Source: an uncultured Bacteroides sp. (GTDB lineage: Bacteria > Bacteroidota > Bacteroidia > Bacteroidales > Bacteroidaceae). From it: a DNA stretch of 30,804 nt. The stretch spans positions 1-30,804 of the forward strand of contig NZ_CASFWU010000025.1 in assembly GCF_949298305.1 (NCBI RefSeq), written 5' to 3'. The translations under genes and the position numbers were made by a program. The notes below the pieces were generated by a model. That model had not been told where the DNA came from, did not search any database, and worked only from the letters and a program-made list of their open reading frames with translations. Positions 23,162-30,437 of the stretch are shown piece by piece; position 1 is the stretch's first letter, and every line of letters starts with the position of its first letter.

Positions 23162-23866
23162 TTTCTCAAAAAGTTTCTTCTTGTGAAACTTGACGGTATT
23201 GGCATCGATAAAGAGCGTTTCTCCAATCTCCGTGTTCGACAGTCCTTTGACGGAGAGCTGGAGAATCTCTTTTTCACGGTCGGAAAGAATCAGTTCAGGC
23301 TGTTTTCTCCATCGTCTTCCCTCGAATGAGTAGAAATACCTGTCAGTACATGTATGGTCTGAAATAACTACATCTCCGATAGTTTTCTCCGGTGACAGTG
23401 AAACTGTACATAGAGCCAGCCATATATCTCCGCTGTTACTCAGTAAGGCTGGTGTCAGTTTGTGGTGGATAAGGTGCGAATGCTTTTCCGAGGTGCGGAT
23501 ATGAAAGTTATACTCGATGGACAAGTCGAGTCTTTTTTCTATCGGCTGGTTGTAGTAGAACCGGAATCCGGCTTCGTTGATTTCCATCAGACGGTTTATC
23601 TCGTCAGGCGGAACCACCTCAAAATAGAAGGCATAACCTTTCTGCTGCACTTCTTCCGGCGTACGACCGCAGAGAAACAGCGGATTGGACGATACGTAAA
23701 GGAAGTTCTTGCGGTGATAGTCTATGATGTACAGACTGTGATTTGTATTGCGTGCCAGCGCATTGGTTGTGGCAATACATATCCTGGTCTTGTCATAATC
23801 ACAGCCGGGAATTTCCATCCGCGAATTGACAGGACGAAAAAAGTCGTTTATCTCCTTTTGTTGCAT
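23102..23866 (-). CDS. LuxR-family transcriptional regulator with PAS-like sensor domain
   Basis: The 254-residue protein begins MQQKEINDFFRP; upstream frame to 23914 overlaps the promoter and is excluded. Residues about 30-165 look like a PAS-type sensor (HSLYIIDYHRKNFLYVSSNPLFLCGRTPEEV, then NEAGFRFYYNQ). The C-terminal LuxR-type helix-turn-helix is clear (about 193-250: LSDREKEILQLSVKGLSNTEIGETLFIDANTVKFHKKKLFEKL). There is no receiver domain. It probably senses a ligand or cell state and controls nearby genes, most simply the barrel gene that points toward it. This pairing is inference. Its composition, like that of the barrel gene, is less GC-rich than its neighbours. Confidence 0.88.
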   Translation of the reverse strand: MQQKEINDFFRPVNSRMEIPGCDYDKTRICIATTNALARNTNHSLYIIDYHRKNFLYVSSNPLFLCGRTPEEVQQKGYAFYFEVVPPDEINRLMEINEAGFRFYYNQPIEKRLDLSIEYNFHIRTSEKHSHLIHHKLTPALLSNSGDIWLALCTVSLSPEKTIGDVVISDHTCTDRYFYSFEGRRWRKQPELILSDREKEILQLSVKGLSNTEIGETLFIDANTVKFHKKKLFEKLHAENITEAVGIAANLRLI

Positions 23867-23889
23867 AACTGATGTTCTGATTGACCGTG

Positions 23890-23920
23890 CAAAATTATAA
23901 AAAGTACAGGGCACAGTAAA
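23890..23920 (-). promoter_or_regulatory. Promoter of the LuxR-type gene
   Basis: Minus strand TTTA (23917-23920), 19 bp, TAATTTTG (23890-23897), an exact TAnnTTTG. Transcription would start about 17 nt before the ATG at 23866. Confidence 0.65.
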
Positions 23921-23983
23921 GACGGGAGGGCGCTTTTTTGAATTGTTTTCGGGGATGTTTGGAGTAAATCAATCCGGCTTTCC

Positions 23984-24024
23984 GAAACAAAGCACCCGCG
24001 CTATGGCTTGGGGCATAGCGCGGG
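23984..24024 (-). terminator. Terminator of the DUF4878-like operon
   Basis: An 11-bp perfect stem, CCCGCGCTATG (23995-24005) with CATAGCGCGGG (24014-24024), loop of 8. On the minus strand it is followed by TGCTTTGTTTCGG, a moderate T-rich tail. It lies 39 nt after the stop of the 24063 gene. Confidence 0.8.
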
Positions 24025-24062
24025 AGCAGGAAGTAATGCCGATAAATTTCTGAGAGAGATTT

Positions 24063-24482
24063 TTATTTGTTGATATCCATCAGCCATTTGCCGTCTTTCT
24101 TGACCATGGTCTGAGAGTCTTCGTCCACTTCTCCGTTGCCGAATGTCTGTTTGAACTTGACAACAGCGCTGTTGCCGTCTTCGGCAATCTCTTCGGAGAT
24201 AATCTCTATGCTCTCGATGCCGCCTTTCTTTTCAAACTCTTTGGTGCCTTTTTCTTCCAGGAGGCTGATCCACATTTTCTTTTGCTGTTCTATTTCTTCA
24301 CCACTCAGACCGTCCTTGAAGGCAATGCCGTCTACAAACTTTTCATAGTTGCCCTTCTTGGCTGCTTCCATGTATTGCTCCAATGCTTTGCCCGGAGTGC
24401 TGGTCGAAGAACAAGCGGCCATCACGAACATGGCTACAGCCATCATACTTAAATAAAGAAATCTCTTCATACGCTTTTTCAT
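24063..24482 (-). CDS. DUF4878-like lipoprotein
   Basis: The 139-residue protein has a lipoprotein signal (MKKRMKRFLYLSMMAVAMFVMAACS; Cys24). The mature part starts SSTSTPGKALEQYMEAAKKGNYEKFVDGIAF and continues to a beta-rich end (EDGNSAVVKFKQTFGNGEVDED, MVKKDGKWLMDINK). This pattern (helix with a small domain of the NTF2-like type) is that of DUF4878, which is common in Bacteroides and of unknown function. An internal ATG at 24470 (MKRF) is an alternative start. It lies 26 nt after the YiiX-like gene and is probably in its operon. Confidence 0.8.
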   Translation of the reverse strand: MKKRMKRFLYLSMMAVAMFVMAACSSTSTPGKALEQYMEAAKKGNYEKFVDGIAFKDGLSGEEIEQQKKMWISLLEEKGTKEFEKKGGIESIEIISEEIAEDGNSAVVKFKQTFGNGEVDEDSQTMVKKDGKWLMDINK

Positions 24483-24508
24483 TTTTAAACGTGAATAAAA
24501 ACATGTAA

Positions 24509-25135
24509 CTAAAAACTGTATATCAGACGGAGCTTGTCGCTCTGTGCAATATCGCTGGGCAGGAGGTAGTCACCGCCGAGGCCGGGAATGCGGATGTGGC
24601 TCAGACGCCCTTCGGACAGGTCAATCCCTTCTTTCTTATAAACATGGTCAATCAGTTCGGTACAATACATCCGGGTGGTATCCGTCAGGTCGTAGTCGTG
24701 GTCGAACAGAATGTGGGCCTGGTGCAGCATGAGGGCGTGTGTAGCGGCCCGTTCGGCGGCTTCTGCCTGGTCTTTTACTCTCAAGACAGCACCTTTGGCA
24801 GCCTTTTTGACGGCAAAGAATTGTTCTACGGTTTCCAGTTTTACTCTGTCTACATCGTTTTCGTGGTCGGGCTCTCCCGGTACGGCATGTATGACGTGCC
24901 ATTTCCCGTCTATCCGTTTGAGTATGCCCACGTGTGAAAAGTCTCCACTTTTGTCTGCCGCCAGTACAATCCGGCTTGTCAATCCCGTTCCCCTTCTGAA
25001 GGCAAGGTCTCCGTCGTGGAATGTGTCTGCCGGCAGATGAATTTCTCCTCTGTTCCCTTTCTCCATACATCCGTTCAAGATGATGAGGCAGAGCAGGACA
25101 CCTGTAATCCGTGATATATGTACTTTTCTAATCAT
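24509..25135 (-). CDS. YiiX-like permuted papain-fold lipoprotein (C92-type)
   Basis: The 208-residue protein has signal MIRKVHISRITGVLLCLIILNGC with Cys23 as lipobox. The core shows the YiiX/YebB arrangement: HDGDLAFRRG, FSHVGILKRIDGKWHVIHAV (His68), and MYCTELIDHVYKKEGI (Cys158), followed by PSDIAQSDKL. His precedes Cys in the chain because the papain fold is circularly permuted. Such enzymes are thought to cleave amide bonds of peptidoglycan or lipidated substrates, but most are uncharacterised. ATG 25135 is chosen; frame upstream of it lies across the promoter. The predicted transcript starts almost at the ATG. It is followed by the DUF4878-like gene. Confidence 0.85.
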   Translation of the reverse strand: MIRKVHISRITGVLLCLIILNGCMEKGNRGEIHLPADTFHDGDLAFRRGTGLTSRIVLAADKSGDFSHVGILKRIDGKWHVIHAVPGEPDHENDVDRVKLETVEQFFAVKKAAKGAVLRVKDQAEAAERAATHALMLHQAHILFDHDYDLTDTTRMYCTELIDHVYKKEGIDLSEGRLSHIRIPGLGGDYLLPSDIAQSDKLRLIYSF

Positions 25136-25142
25136 TTTTTTG

Positions 25143-25173
25143 CAAAAATAAAGAATAGTTGCATATATCCAAC
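25143..25173 (-). promoter_or_regulatory. Promoter of the YiiX-like gene
   Basis: Minus strand GTTG (25170-25173), 19 bp, TATTTTTG (25143-25150). The -7 box ends 7 nt before the ATG at 25135, so the mRNA would have nearly no leader. Confidence 0.55.
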
Positions 25174-25199
25174 ATAAATAGAACTTTTTTTGTAAAAAG

Positions 25200-25784
25200 T
25201 TATAATGCTCCTGAGCGGACACGGCTCAGCGTTTCCGGGGTCATCAGCAGATAGGAGGCTATGTTGGCTAAAGGCGCCCGCTTGACTACTTCGGGATGAG
25301 TACGCAGCAGGAGGTTATATCGTTCGCGTGCTGTTTCAAAGCGCCAGGAATCGGCTTTGATTTGAGATACAATCAGGGAGAATTCCAGTATCTTCCGGTA
25401 GAACATATTGATTTCCCACGATACTTCGGTCAGCAGGAGGAGTTTGTTATATGGCAGCAGGTAGACGACGCTGTCTTCAAGGGCTTCAATCATCAGGTGG
25501 GTAGGTTCGTGCTTCAGCGTACTTTCTATGCAAATGACAATGCAGCCTTCGTAGGAGAAATGTTCGGTGACATCTTTTCCGTTCTTATAATAGAATTGGC
25601 GTACCATCCCTTTGCCAACGATTACCAGATTTTGGCTGATTTGTCCTTCATCAAGGAGCAGGTCGCCTTTTTTCACCTCTTTGCGGATCAGGATTTCTTC
25701 CAGTTGCCTTCTTCCCTCGGGAGACATGTCTGGGTAGCGCGAGTTGACCGCAGCGTTCACGGTTTCTTTTAAAAGTAAATCCAT
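25200..25784 (-). CDS. Crp/Fnr-family transcriptional regulator
   Basis: The 194-residue protein has a cyclic-nucleotide-binding-type beta roll (about 30-120: VKKGDLLLDEGQISQNLVIVGKGMVRQFYYKNGKDVTEHF, then a hydrophobic strand series and the dimerization helix). A C-terminal winged helix follows (about 150-190: ARERYNLLLRTHPEVVKRAPLANIASYLLMTPETLSRVRS). No cysteine set for an Fe-S cluster is present, so it is not a classic Fnr; the effector is unknown, and many Bacteroides relatives do not bind cAMP. It is upstream of, and on the same strand as, the YiiX-like operon, which has its own promoter. Confidence 0.92.
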   Translation of the reverse strand: MDLLLKETVNAAVNSRYPDMSPEGRRQLEEILIRKEVKKGDLLLDEGQISQNLVIVGKGMVRQFYYKNGKDVTEHFSYEGCIVICIESTLKHEPTHLMIEALEDSVVYLLPYNKLLLLTEVSWEINMFYRKILEFSLIVSQIKADSWRFETARERYNLLLRTHPEVVKRAPLANIASYLLMTPETLSRVRSGAL

Positions 25785-25813
25785 AAGGCCAAGTCGTATT
25801 TTAATTTTGCCTG

Positions 25814-25844
25814 CAAAGATAACTTATATAAATGAGATTTCAAA
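25814..25844 (-). promoter_or_regulatory. Promoter of the Crp/Fnr gene
   Basis: Minus strand TTTG (25841-25844), exactly 19 bp, TATCTTTG (25814-25821); both boxes match the consensus. The leader would be about 22 nt. Confidence 0.8.
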
Positions 25845-25999
25845 TTGGGGCGGAATGAGTGTGGGTAGAACGCGGATGAAAGCGAAGGACTGGGGAGGAG
25901 ACAGGTAAAACAACTTATTTTTTTGCAGGTATTACGTTTTGACTGTTAACCTGTTACGGGAAACAGTATGAAAAGTGTGAAAAAAATATGCTGGAAAGA

Positions 26000-26031
26000 T
26001 TTGCACAGTCCAAAAGTTTCCCCTACATTTG
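26000..26031 (+). promoter_or_regulatory. Promoter of the tRNA operon
   Basis: TTTG (26000-26003), 20 bp, TACATTTG (26024-26031). It lies about 30 nt before the first tRNA. Confidence 0.8.
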
Positions 26032-26061
26032 CACCGCATTTGAGAGATAATGCAGGTGAAA

Positions 26062-26149
26062 GGAAGTTTGGGTGAGTGGCTGAAACCACCAGTTTGCTAA
26101 ACTGACGTACGGGATTTCCGTACCGGGGGTTCGAATCCCCCAGCTTCCG
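26062..26149 (+). tRNA. tRNA-Ser (anticodon GCT)
   Basis: An 88-nt type II tRNA with acceptor GGAAGTT/AGCTTCC, D-stem, anticodon loop TTGCTAA (anticodon GCT, reads AGC/AGU), a long variable stem (GTACGGGATTTCCGTAC) and T-loop GTTCGAATC. The 3' CCA is not encoded. Confidence 0.95.
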
Positions 26150-26156
26150 CCTTTAT

Positions 26157-26232
26157 GCACTCTTAGCTCAGTTGGTAGAGCAACTGACTCTTAATCAGTG
26201 GGTCCAGGGTTCGAATCCCTGAGGGTGTACCA
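26157..26232 (+). tRNA. tRNA-Lys (anticodon CTT)
   Basis: A 76-nt tRNA with acceptor GCACTCT/AGGGTGT, anticodon loop CTCTTAA (anticodon CTT, reads AAG) and T-loop GTTCGAATC. The 3' CCA is encoded (26230-26232), unlike in the two neighbours. It lies 7 nt after tRNA-Ser. Confidence 0.95.
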
Positions 26233-26240
26233 ATGAAAAT

Positions 26241-26312
26241 GGTGGATTCGTCTAATGGTTAGGACACATGCCTCTCACGCATGCAATACGAGTTCGATTC
26301 TCGTATCCACTA
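26241..26312 (+). tRNA. tRNA-Glu (anticodon CTC)
   Basis: A 72-nt tRNA with the Glu-type D arm TCGTCTAATGGTTAGGACA, anticodon loop CTCTCAC (anticodon CTC, reads GAG), acceptor GGTGGAT/ATCCACT and T-loop GTTCGATTC. No CCA is encoded. It lies 8 nt after tRNA-Lys. Confidence 0.95.
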
Positions 26313-26316
26313 CACG

Positions 26317-26350
26317 AAACGGTCGTCTTGAGAAAGGCGACCGTTTTTTT
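26317..26350 (+). terminator. Terminator of the tRNA operon
   Basis: AAACGGTCG (26317-26325) pairs with CGACCGTTT (26338-26346); seven T residues follow (26344-26350). It is 5 nt after tRNA-Glu. Confidence 0.92.
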
Positions 26351-26360
26351 ATGCATTTAT

Positions 26361-26391
26361 TTTCGCCCTCTGAGAATACTTCCTATCTTTG
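26361..26391 (+). promoter_or_regulatory. Promoter of the transporter gene
   Basis: TTTC (26361-26364), 19 bp, TATCTTTG (26384-26391). It lies between the tRNA terminator and the TTG start at 26421, giving a leader of about 23 nt, and decides against any start further upstream. Confidence 0.72.
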
Positions 26392-26420
26392 CAATATTAA
26401 TCGGAAAAATTAGAATCGAA

Positions 26421-28052
26421 TTGGATTGGCTGTATAGTTTGTTTGTTGAGCACTCTGCCTTGCAGGCGGTAGTTGTACTTTCGTTGATTTCCGCTATCGG
26501 ATTAGGATTGGGGAAGATACATATCTGCGGAATCTCTTTGGGAGTAACTTTTGTTTTCTTCATGGGAATTCTATGCGGGCATTTGGGGTTGTCCATTGAC
26601 CCGCAAATGCTTAATTATGCCGAAAGCTTCGGCCTGGTGATTTTTGTCTATGCGCTGGGCTTGCAGGTAGGGCCGGGTTTCTTCAGCTCGTTTCGTCAAG
26701 GCGGTGTGCAGCTGAACATGCTGGCCGTGGCGGTTGTCCTGATAGGTACGTTGCTGACCGTAGCCGGCAGCTATGCGTTCGGCATTTCCTTGCCGGATAT
26801 GGTGGGAATCCTTTGCGGTGCCACGACCAATACGCCCGCTTTGGGTGCCGCCCAACAGACCTTGAAGCAGATGGGCATGGAGGCCAGTACGCCGGCGTTG
26901 GGTTGTGCGGTGGCTTATCCGTTGGGCGTGGTCGGGGTCATATTGGCCGTGCTTGCCATTCGGAAACTGCTGGTGCGGAAAGAAGACCTTGAACTGAAGG
27001 AGAAGGAAGACGAGAACAAAACTTATATCGCCGCTTTCCAGGTACACAATCCGGCCATCTTCGGCAAGAGCATCAAGGAAATCGGCGGCTTGCGGAGTTA
27101 TCCGAAATTTGTGATTTCACGTTTGTGGCGCAACGGAACAGTCTGCATTCCCACTTCGGAAAAAGTCATTGAGGAGGGAGACCGCCTGCTGGTCATCAGT
27201 TCCGAGAAAGACGCACCTGCCCTGACGGTGCTCTTCGGAGAACAGGAGCATACGGACTGGAACAAGGAGGACATAGACTGGAACGCCATAGACAGCCAAT
27301 TGATTTCGCAACGCATTGTGGTGACCCGCCCTGAGCTGAACGGCAAGAAGCTGGGCTCGTTGCACCTGCGCAACCATTACGGCATCAACATCAGCCGGGT
27401 CTACCGCAGCGGCGTACAGTTGCTGGCCACAGCCGGATTGAGGTTGCAGCTGGGCGACCGCCTGACGGTGGTGGGCGAGGCTGCAGCCATACACAATGTG
27501 GAGAAGGTGCTGGGCAATGCCGTGAAAAGTCTGAAGGAGCCCAATCTGGTCGGAGCCATTCCCATCAGCATTCCCGGCATCAGTGCCCCCGTGAAACTCG
27601 GTCTGGCCGGCGGCCCCATTATTGTGGGTATCCTGATAGGTACCTTCGGCCCGCGGCTGCACATGATTACCTACACGACGCGCAGTGCCAACCTGATGCT
27701 CCGCGCCCTGGGACTCTCACTCTACCTGGCCTGCCTGGGTCTGGACGCCGGCGCCCATTTCTTTGAGACGGTGTTCCGTCCCGAGGGGCTGCTGTGGATA
27801 GCGGTCGGTTTCGGACTGACCTTCCTGCCCGTCATGTTGGTGGGAATTGTCGCTTTCAGGTGGATGAAAGTGGATTTCGGGTCTGTGTCCGGCATGTTGT
27901 GCGGCAGCATGGCCAATCCCATGGCGCTGAACTATGCCAACGATACCATCCCTGGGGATAATCCTTCGGTGGCATACGCGACGGTCTATCCGCTCTGCAT
28001 GTTTCTGAGGGTCATCATTGCTCAGGTGCTGCTGATGTTTTTGCTGGGTTAA
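26421..28052 (+). CDS. AspT/YidE/YbjL-type transporter with two TrkA-C domains
   Basis: The 543-residue protein starts at TTG (reads MDWLYSLFVEHSALQAVVVL); the open frame reaches back to 26268, inside tRNA-Glu, but the promoter at 26361-26391 and terminator rule that out. Its layout is the aspartate:alanine-exchanger family: an N-terminal block of about 5 helices (about 1-160, GISLGVTFVFFMGILCGHLG, GLQVGPGFFSSFRQGG), then two TrkA-C domains (about 200-290 and 295-375: YIAAFQVHNPAIFGKSIKEI, VVTRPELNGKKLGSL). A second block of helices (about 390-543) repeats the fold, with GLDAGAHFFE and MLCGSMANPMALNYAND. AspT exchanges aspartate for alanine, but the substrate in Bacteroides is not known. fbp follows after 81 nt and may share its transcript. 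Confidence 0.9.
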   Translation: MDWLYSLFVEHSALQAVVVLSLISAIGLGLGKIHICGISLGVTFVFFMGILCGHLGLSIDPQMLNYAESFGLVIFVYALGLQVGPGFFSSFRQGGVQLNMLAVAVVLIGTLLTVAGSYAFGISLPDMVGILCGATTNTPALGAAQQTLKQMGMEASTPALGCAVAYPLGVVGVILAVLAIRKLLVRKEDLELKEKEDENKTYIAAFQVHNPAIFGKSIKEIGGLRSYPKFVISRLWRNGTVCIPTSEKVIEEGDRLLVISSEKDAPALTVLFGEQEHTDWNKEDIDWNAIDSQLISQRIVVTRPELNGKKLGSLHLRNHYGINISRVYRSGVQLLATAGLRLQLGDRLTVVGEAAAIHNVEKVLGNAVKSLKEPNLVGAIPISIPGISAPVKLGLAGGPIIVGILIGTFGPRLHMITYTTRSANLMLRALGLSLYLACLGLDAGAHFFETVFRPEGLLWIAVGFGLTFLPVMLVGIVAFRWMKVDFGSVSGMLCGSMANPMALNYANDTIPGDNPSVAYATVYPLCMFLRVIIAQVLLMFLLG

Positions 28053-28133
28053 TGTCGTGTCCGCAATACGGAAGAACAAGAATAGAGTGAAACAGGAAAA
28101 GAAATTTGTTGGATTGTTAAATCATAAATAGAT

Positions 28134-30026
28134 ATGGGAACCATTACTACGGAAAGTATAGTCAGCGACCAAGGTACCGAACACTTCCTGACGGACATAC
28201 ACGGTGAGTACGAGGCCTTCCAGCATGTGCTGAAGAACGCTTCGGGAGCCGTCAAGCGGAAGGTGAACGAAATCTTCGGCCATACTCTGAGGGAAACAGA
28301 GAAGAAAGAGCTCTGCACACTGATTTATTATCCGGAAGAGAAATTGCAGTTGGTCAAGGAACGTGAGACTGACCTGGACGACTGGTACCAGATTACCCTC
28401 AACCAACTGGTGAAGGTCTGTCAGAACGTCTCGTCCAAGTACACGCGCTCCAAGGTGAGGAAGGCCCTGCCCGAGGAGTTCTCCTATATCATCCAGGAAT
28501 TGCTGCACGAGTCTACCATTGAGCCAAACAAACATGATTACATCAATGTCATCATCAGTACCATCATCTCCACCAAGCGGGCAGATGATTTCATCATTGC
28601 CATGTGCAACCTGATACAGCGTCTGACGATTGACTCCCTGCACATCGTGGGCGACATCTACGACCGTGGCCCCGGCGCGCACATCATCATGGACACGCTT
28701 TGCGACTACCACAACTTCGACATTCAGTGGGGAAACCACGACATCCTCTGGATGGGGGCTGCGTCCGGCAACAACGCCTGCATTGCCAACGTCATCCGCA
28801 TGTCCATGCGCTACGCCAACCTCGCCACGCTGGAGGACGGCTACGGCATCAATCTCCTGCCTCTGGCCACCTTCGCCATGGACACATACGCCGACGACCC
28901 CTGCACGATATTTGCTCCCAAGATGAACTTCTCTGACGGGACGTACAACGAAAAGACCCTGCGTCTCATCTCGCAGATGCACAAGGCCATCACCATCATC
29001 CAGCTCAAGCTGGAGGCCGAAATCATCAGCCGCCGTCCCGAGTTCGGCATGGAGGGACGCAAGCTGCTGCACAAGATTGACTTCGAGCGTGGCGTATTCG
29101 TCTACGAAGGAAAGGAATATCCCCTGCGCGACACCAACCTGCCCACTGTCGATCCCGCAGACCCCTATCGGCTGAGTGACGAGGAACGCGAACTTGTAGA
29201 TAAAATACACGCCTCGTTCATGAACAGCGAGAAGCTGAAGAAGCACATGCGCTGCCTCTTCACCTACGGCGGCATGTATCTGGTCTGCAACAGCAACTTG
29301 CTCTACCACGCTTCCGTGCCCCTGAACGAGGACGGCAGCTTCAAGCACGTCCGCATCGGCAAGAAGGAATACTGGGGACACAAGCTCCTGCTCAAGGCCG
29401 ACCAGCTGGTGCGCACCGCCTACTTCGACGAAGAGGGTGAGGAAAAACAGTTTGCCCTGGACTACGTGTGGTACATGTGGTGCGGCCCCGACGCCCCTTC
29501 GTTCGACAAGGACAAGATGGCTACTTTCGAGCGTTATTTCGTAGGCGACAAGGAACTTTGCAAGGAGACGAAGGGGCACTACTACACGCTGCGCAATCGC
29601 GCCGACATCTGCGACAACATCCTCCGCGAGTTCGGTGTGGAGCCTGGGCCTCACTCCCATATCATCAACGGCCACGTCCCCGTGAAGACCATCAAGGGCG
29701 AGCAGCCCATCAAGGCCGACGGCAAGCTGCTGGTGATTGACGGCGGATTCTCCAAGGCCTACCAGCCCGAGACGGGCATCGCCGGATATACGCTGGTCTA
29801 TCACTCCCATGGCCTCCAGTTGGTGCAGCACGAACCTTTCCAGAGCCGCCAGAAGGCCATCGAAGAGGGGCAGGACATCAAGTCCACCACCTTCGTCATC
29901 GAGTTCAACTCGCAGCGCATGATGGTGAAGGACACCGACAAAGGCCGTGTGCTGGTGACCCAGATTAAGGACCTGGAGAAGCTGCTGGTGGCCTACCGCA
30001 CAGGCTATATCAAAGAGAAGGAATAA
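28134..30026 (+). CDS. fbp: Class III fructose-1,6-bisphosphatase, N-terminal in-frame deletion likely
   Basis: The 630-residue protein hydrolyses fructose-1,6-bisphosphate to fructose-6-phosphate (gluconeogenesis). The metallophosphatase motifs are present: DIHGEYEAF (residue 21 on), VGDIYDRG (about 173), WGNHD (about 200), INGHVPV and IDGGFSKAYQPETG. Family members I know are about 660-670 residues and carry a stretch like TEIINLxAILNLPKGTEHF directly before DIHG. Here the first residues read MGTITTESIVSDQGTEHFLTDIHG, so about 30-35 residues that usually lie between the VSD-like part and GTEHF are missing. The frame is kept and the rest is intact. Whether the enzyme still works, or this is an assembly or natural variant, is open. 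A strong hairpin follows the stop. Confidence 0.95.
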   Translation: MGTITTESIVSDQGTEHFLTDIHGEYEAFQHVLKNASGAVKRKVNEIFGHTLRETEKKELCTLIYYPEEKLQLVKERETDLDDWYQITLNQLVKVCQNVSSKYTRSKVRKALPEEFSYIIQELLHESTIEPNKHDYINVIISTIISTKRADDFIIAMCNLIQRLTIDSLHIVGDIYDRGPGAHIIMDTLCDYHNFDIQWGNHDILWMGAASGNNACIANVIRMSMRYANLATLEDGYGINLLPLATFAMDTYADDPCTIFAPKMNFSDGTYNEKTLRLISQMHKAITIIQLKLEAEIISRRPEFGMEGRKLLHKIDFERGVFVYEGKEYPLRDTNLPTVDPADPYRLSDEERELVDKIHASFMNSEKLKKHMRCLFTYGGMYLVCNSNLLYHASVPLNEDGSFKHVRIGKKEYWGHKLLLKADQLVRTAYFDEEGEEKQFALDYVWYMWCGPDAPSFDKDKMATFERYFVGDKELCKETKGHYYTLRNRADICDNILREFGVEPGPHSHIINGHVPVKTIKGEQPIKADGKLLVIDGGFSKAYQPETGIAGYTLVYHSHGLQLVQHEPFQSRQKAIEEGQDIKSTTFVIEFNSQRMMVKDTDKGRVLVTQIKDLEKLLVAYRTGYIKEKE

Positions 30027-30052
30027 GCCGTCCGGGCGGTACCCGGAGCGTC

Positions 30053-30113
30053 AGGCGGGTGTCGGGCCGATGCTGCCCTCTGCGGGCAGACATCGTCGGC
30101 CCGGCATCCGCCT
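30053..30113 (+). terminator. Large hairpin after fbp
   Basis: AGGCGGGTGTCGGGCCGATG (30053-30072) pairs with the stretch 30091-30113, with few mismatches, enclosing an inner hairpin CTGCC..GGGCAG. The tail TTTGTCTGCTATTATT is only moderately T-rich. The inner word TGCGGGCAGAC (30081-30091) recurs in the tandem array at 30242. Confidence 0.75.
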
Positions 30114-30241
30114 TTGTCTGCTATTATTACCTGCTGACGGATGGGGTGTCCGGTCGTTGTCTGCGGTCGGGGGCTTGCGGGGAGCGTTTTGCAGGGCATT
30201 GATAATCAGCAGATTTCTGGCTGCTGGAAAGCCTCTCGTCA

Positions 30242-30356
30242 GCCTGCGGGCAGACGTGCGGTCTGCCTGCGGGGAGACAGGTGGTCTGCCTGCGGGAAGA
30301 CGGATGGTTTGCCTGCGGGAAGACATGCGGTCTGCCTGCGGGCAGACACGAGGTCG
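30242..30356. repeat. 23-bp tandem array of mini-hairpins, five units
   Basis: Five units start at 30242, 30265, 30288, 30311 and 30334, each exactly 23 bp. The unit begins GCCTGCGGG(C/G/A)AGAC and ends GGT(C/T)(T/G). At unit junctions GTCTGCC-TGCG-GGCAGAC is a perfect 7-bp hairpin (best at 30328-30345); other junctions have 1-2 mismatches. Long open frames across it on both strands are by-products of a unit with a low stop frequency. Confidence 0.92.
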
Positions 30357-30437
30357 GGCTGAGGGAGGGGAATGATGTAAATCCCGTTTACTATCCTTCG
30401 AGGGACGCTTTTACTCCAGTCCCGTGTCCCTGTGTGC

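Noticed and set aside
26268..26420. Transporter start upstream of 26421
   Set aside because: The open frame begins inside tRNA-Glu and crosses the tRNA terminator and the transporter promoter, so it cannot be translated from the transporter mRNA.
28122..29831. A long minus-strand open frame over fbp
   Set aside because: Same reason: fbp is unmistakable on the plus strand and codon bias keeps the other frame open.
30070..30375. Open frames on both strands (73-101 codons) over the 23-bp array
   Set aside because: Repeat translation (for example SACGETGG-like) is a consequence of the tandem unit, not a protein gene.
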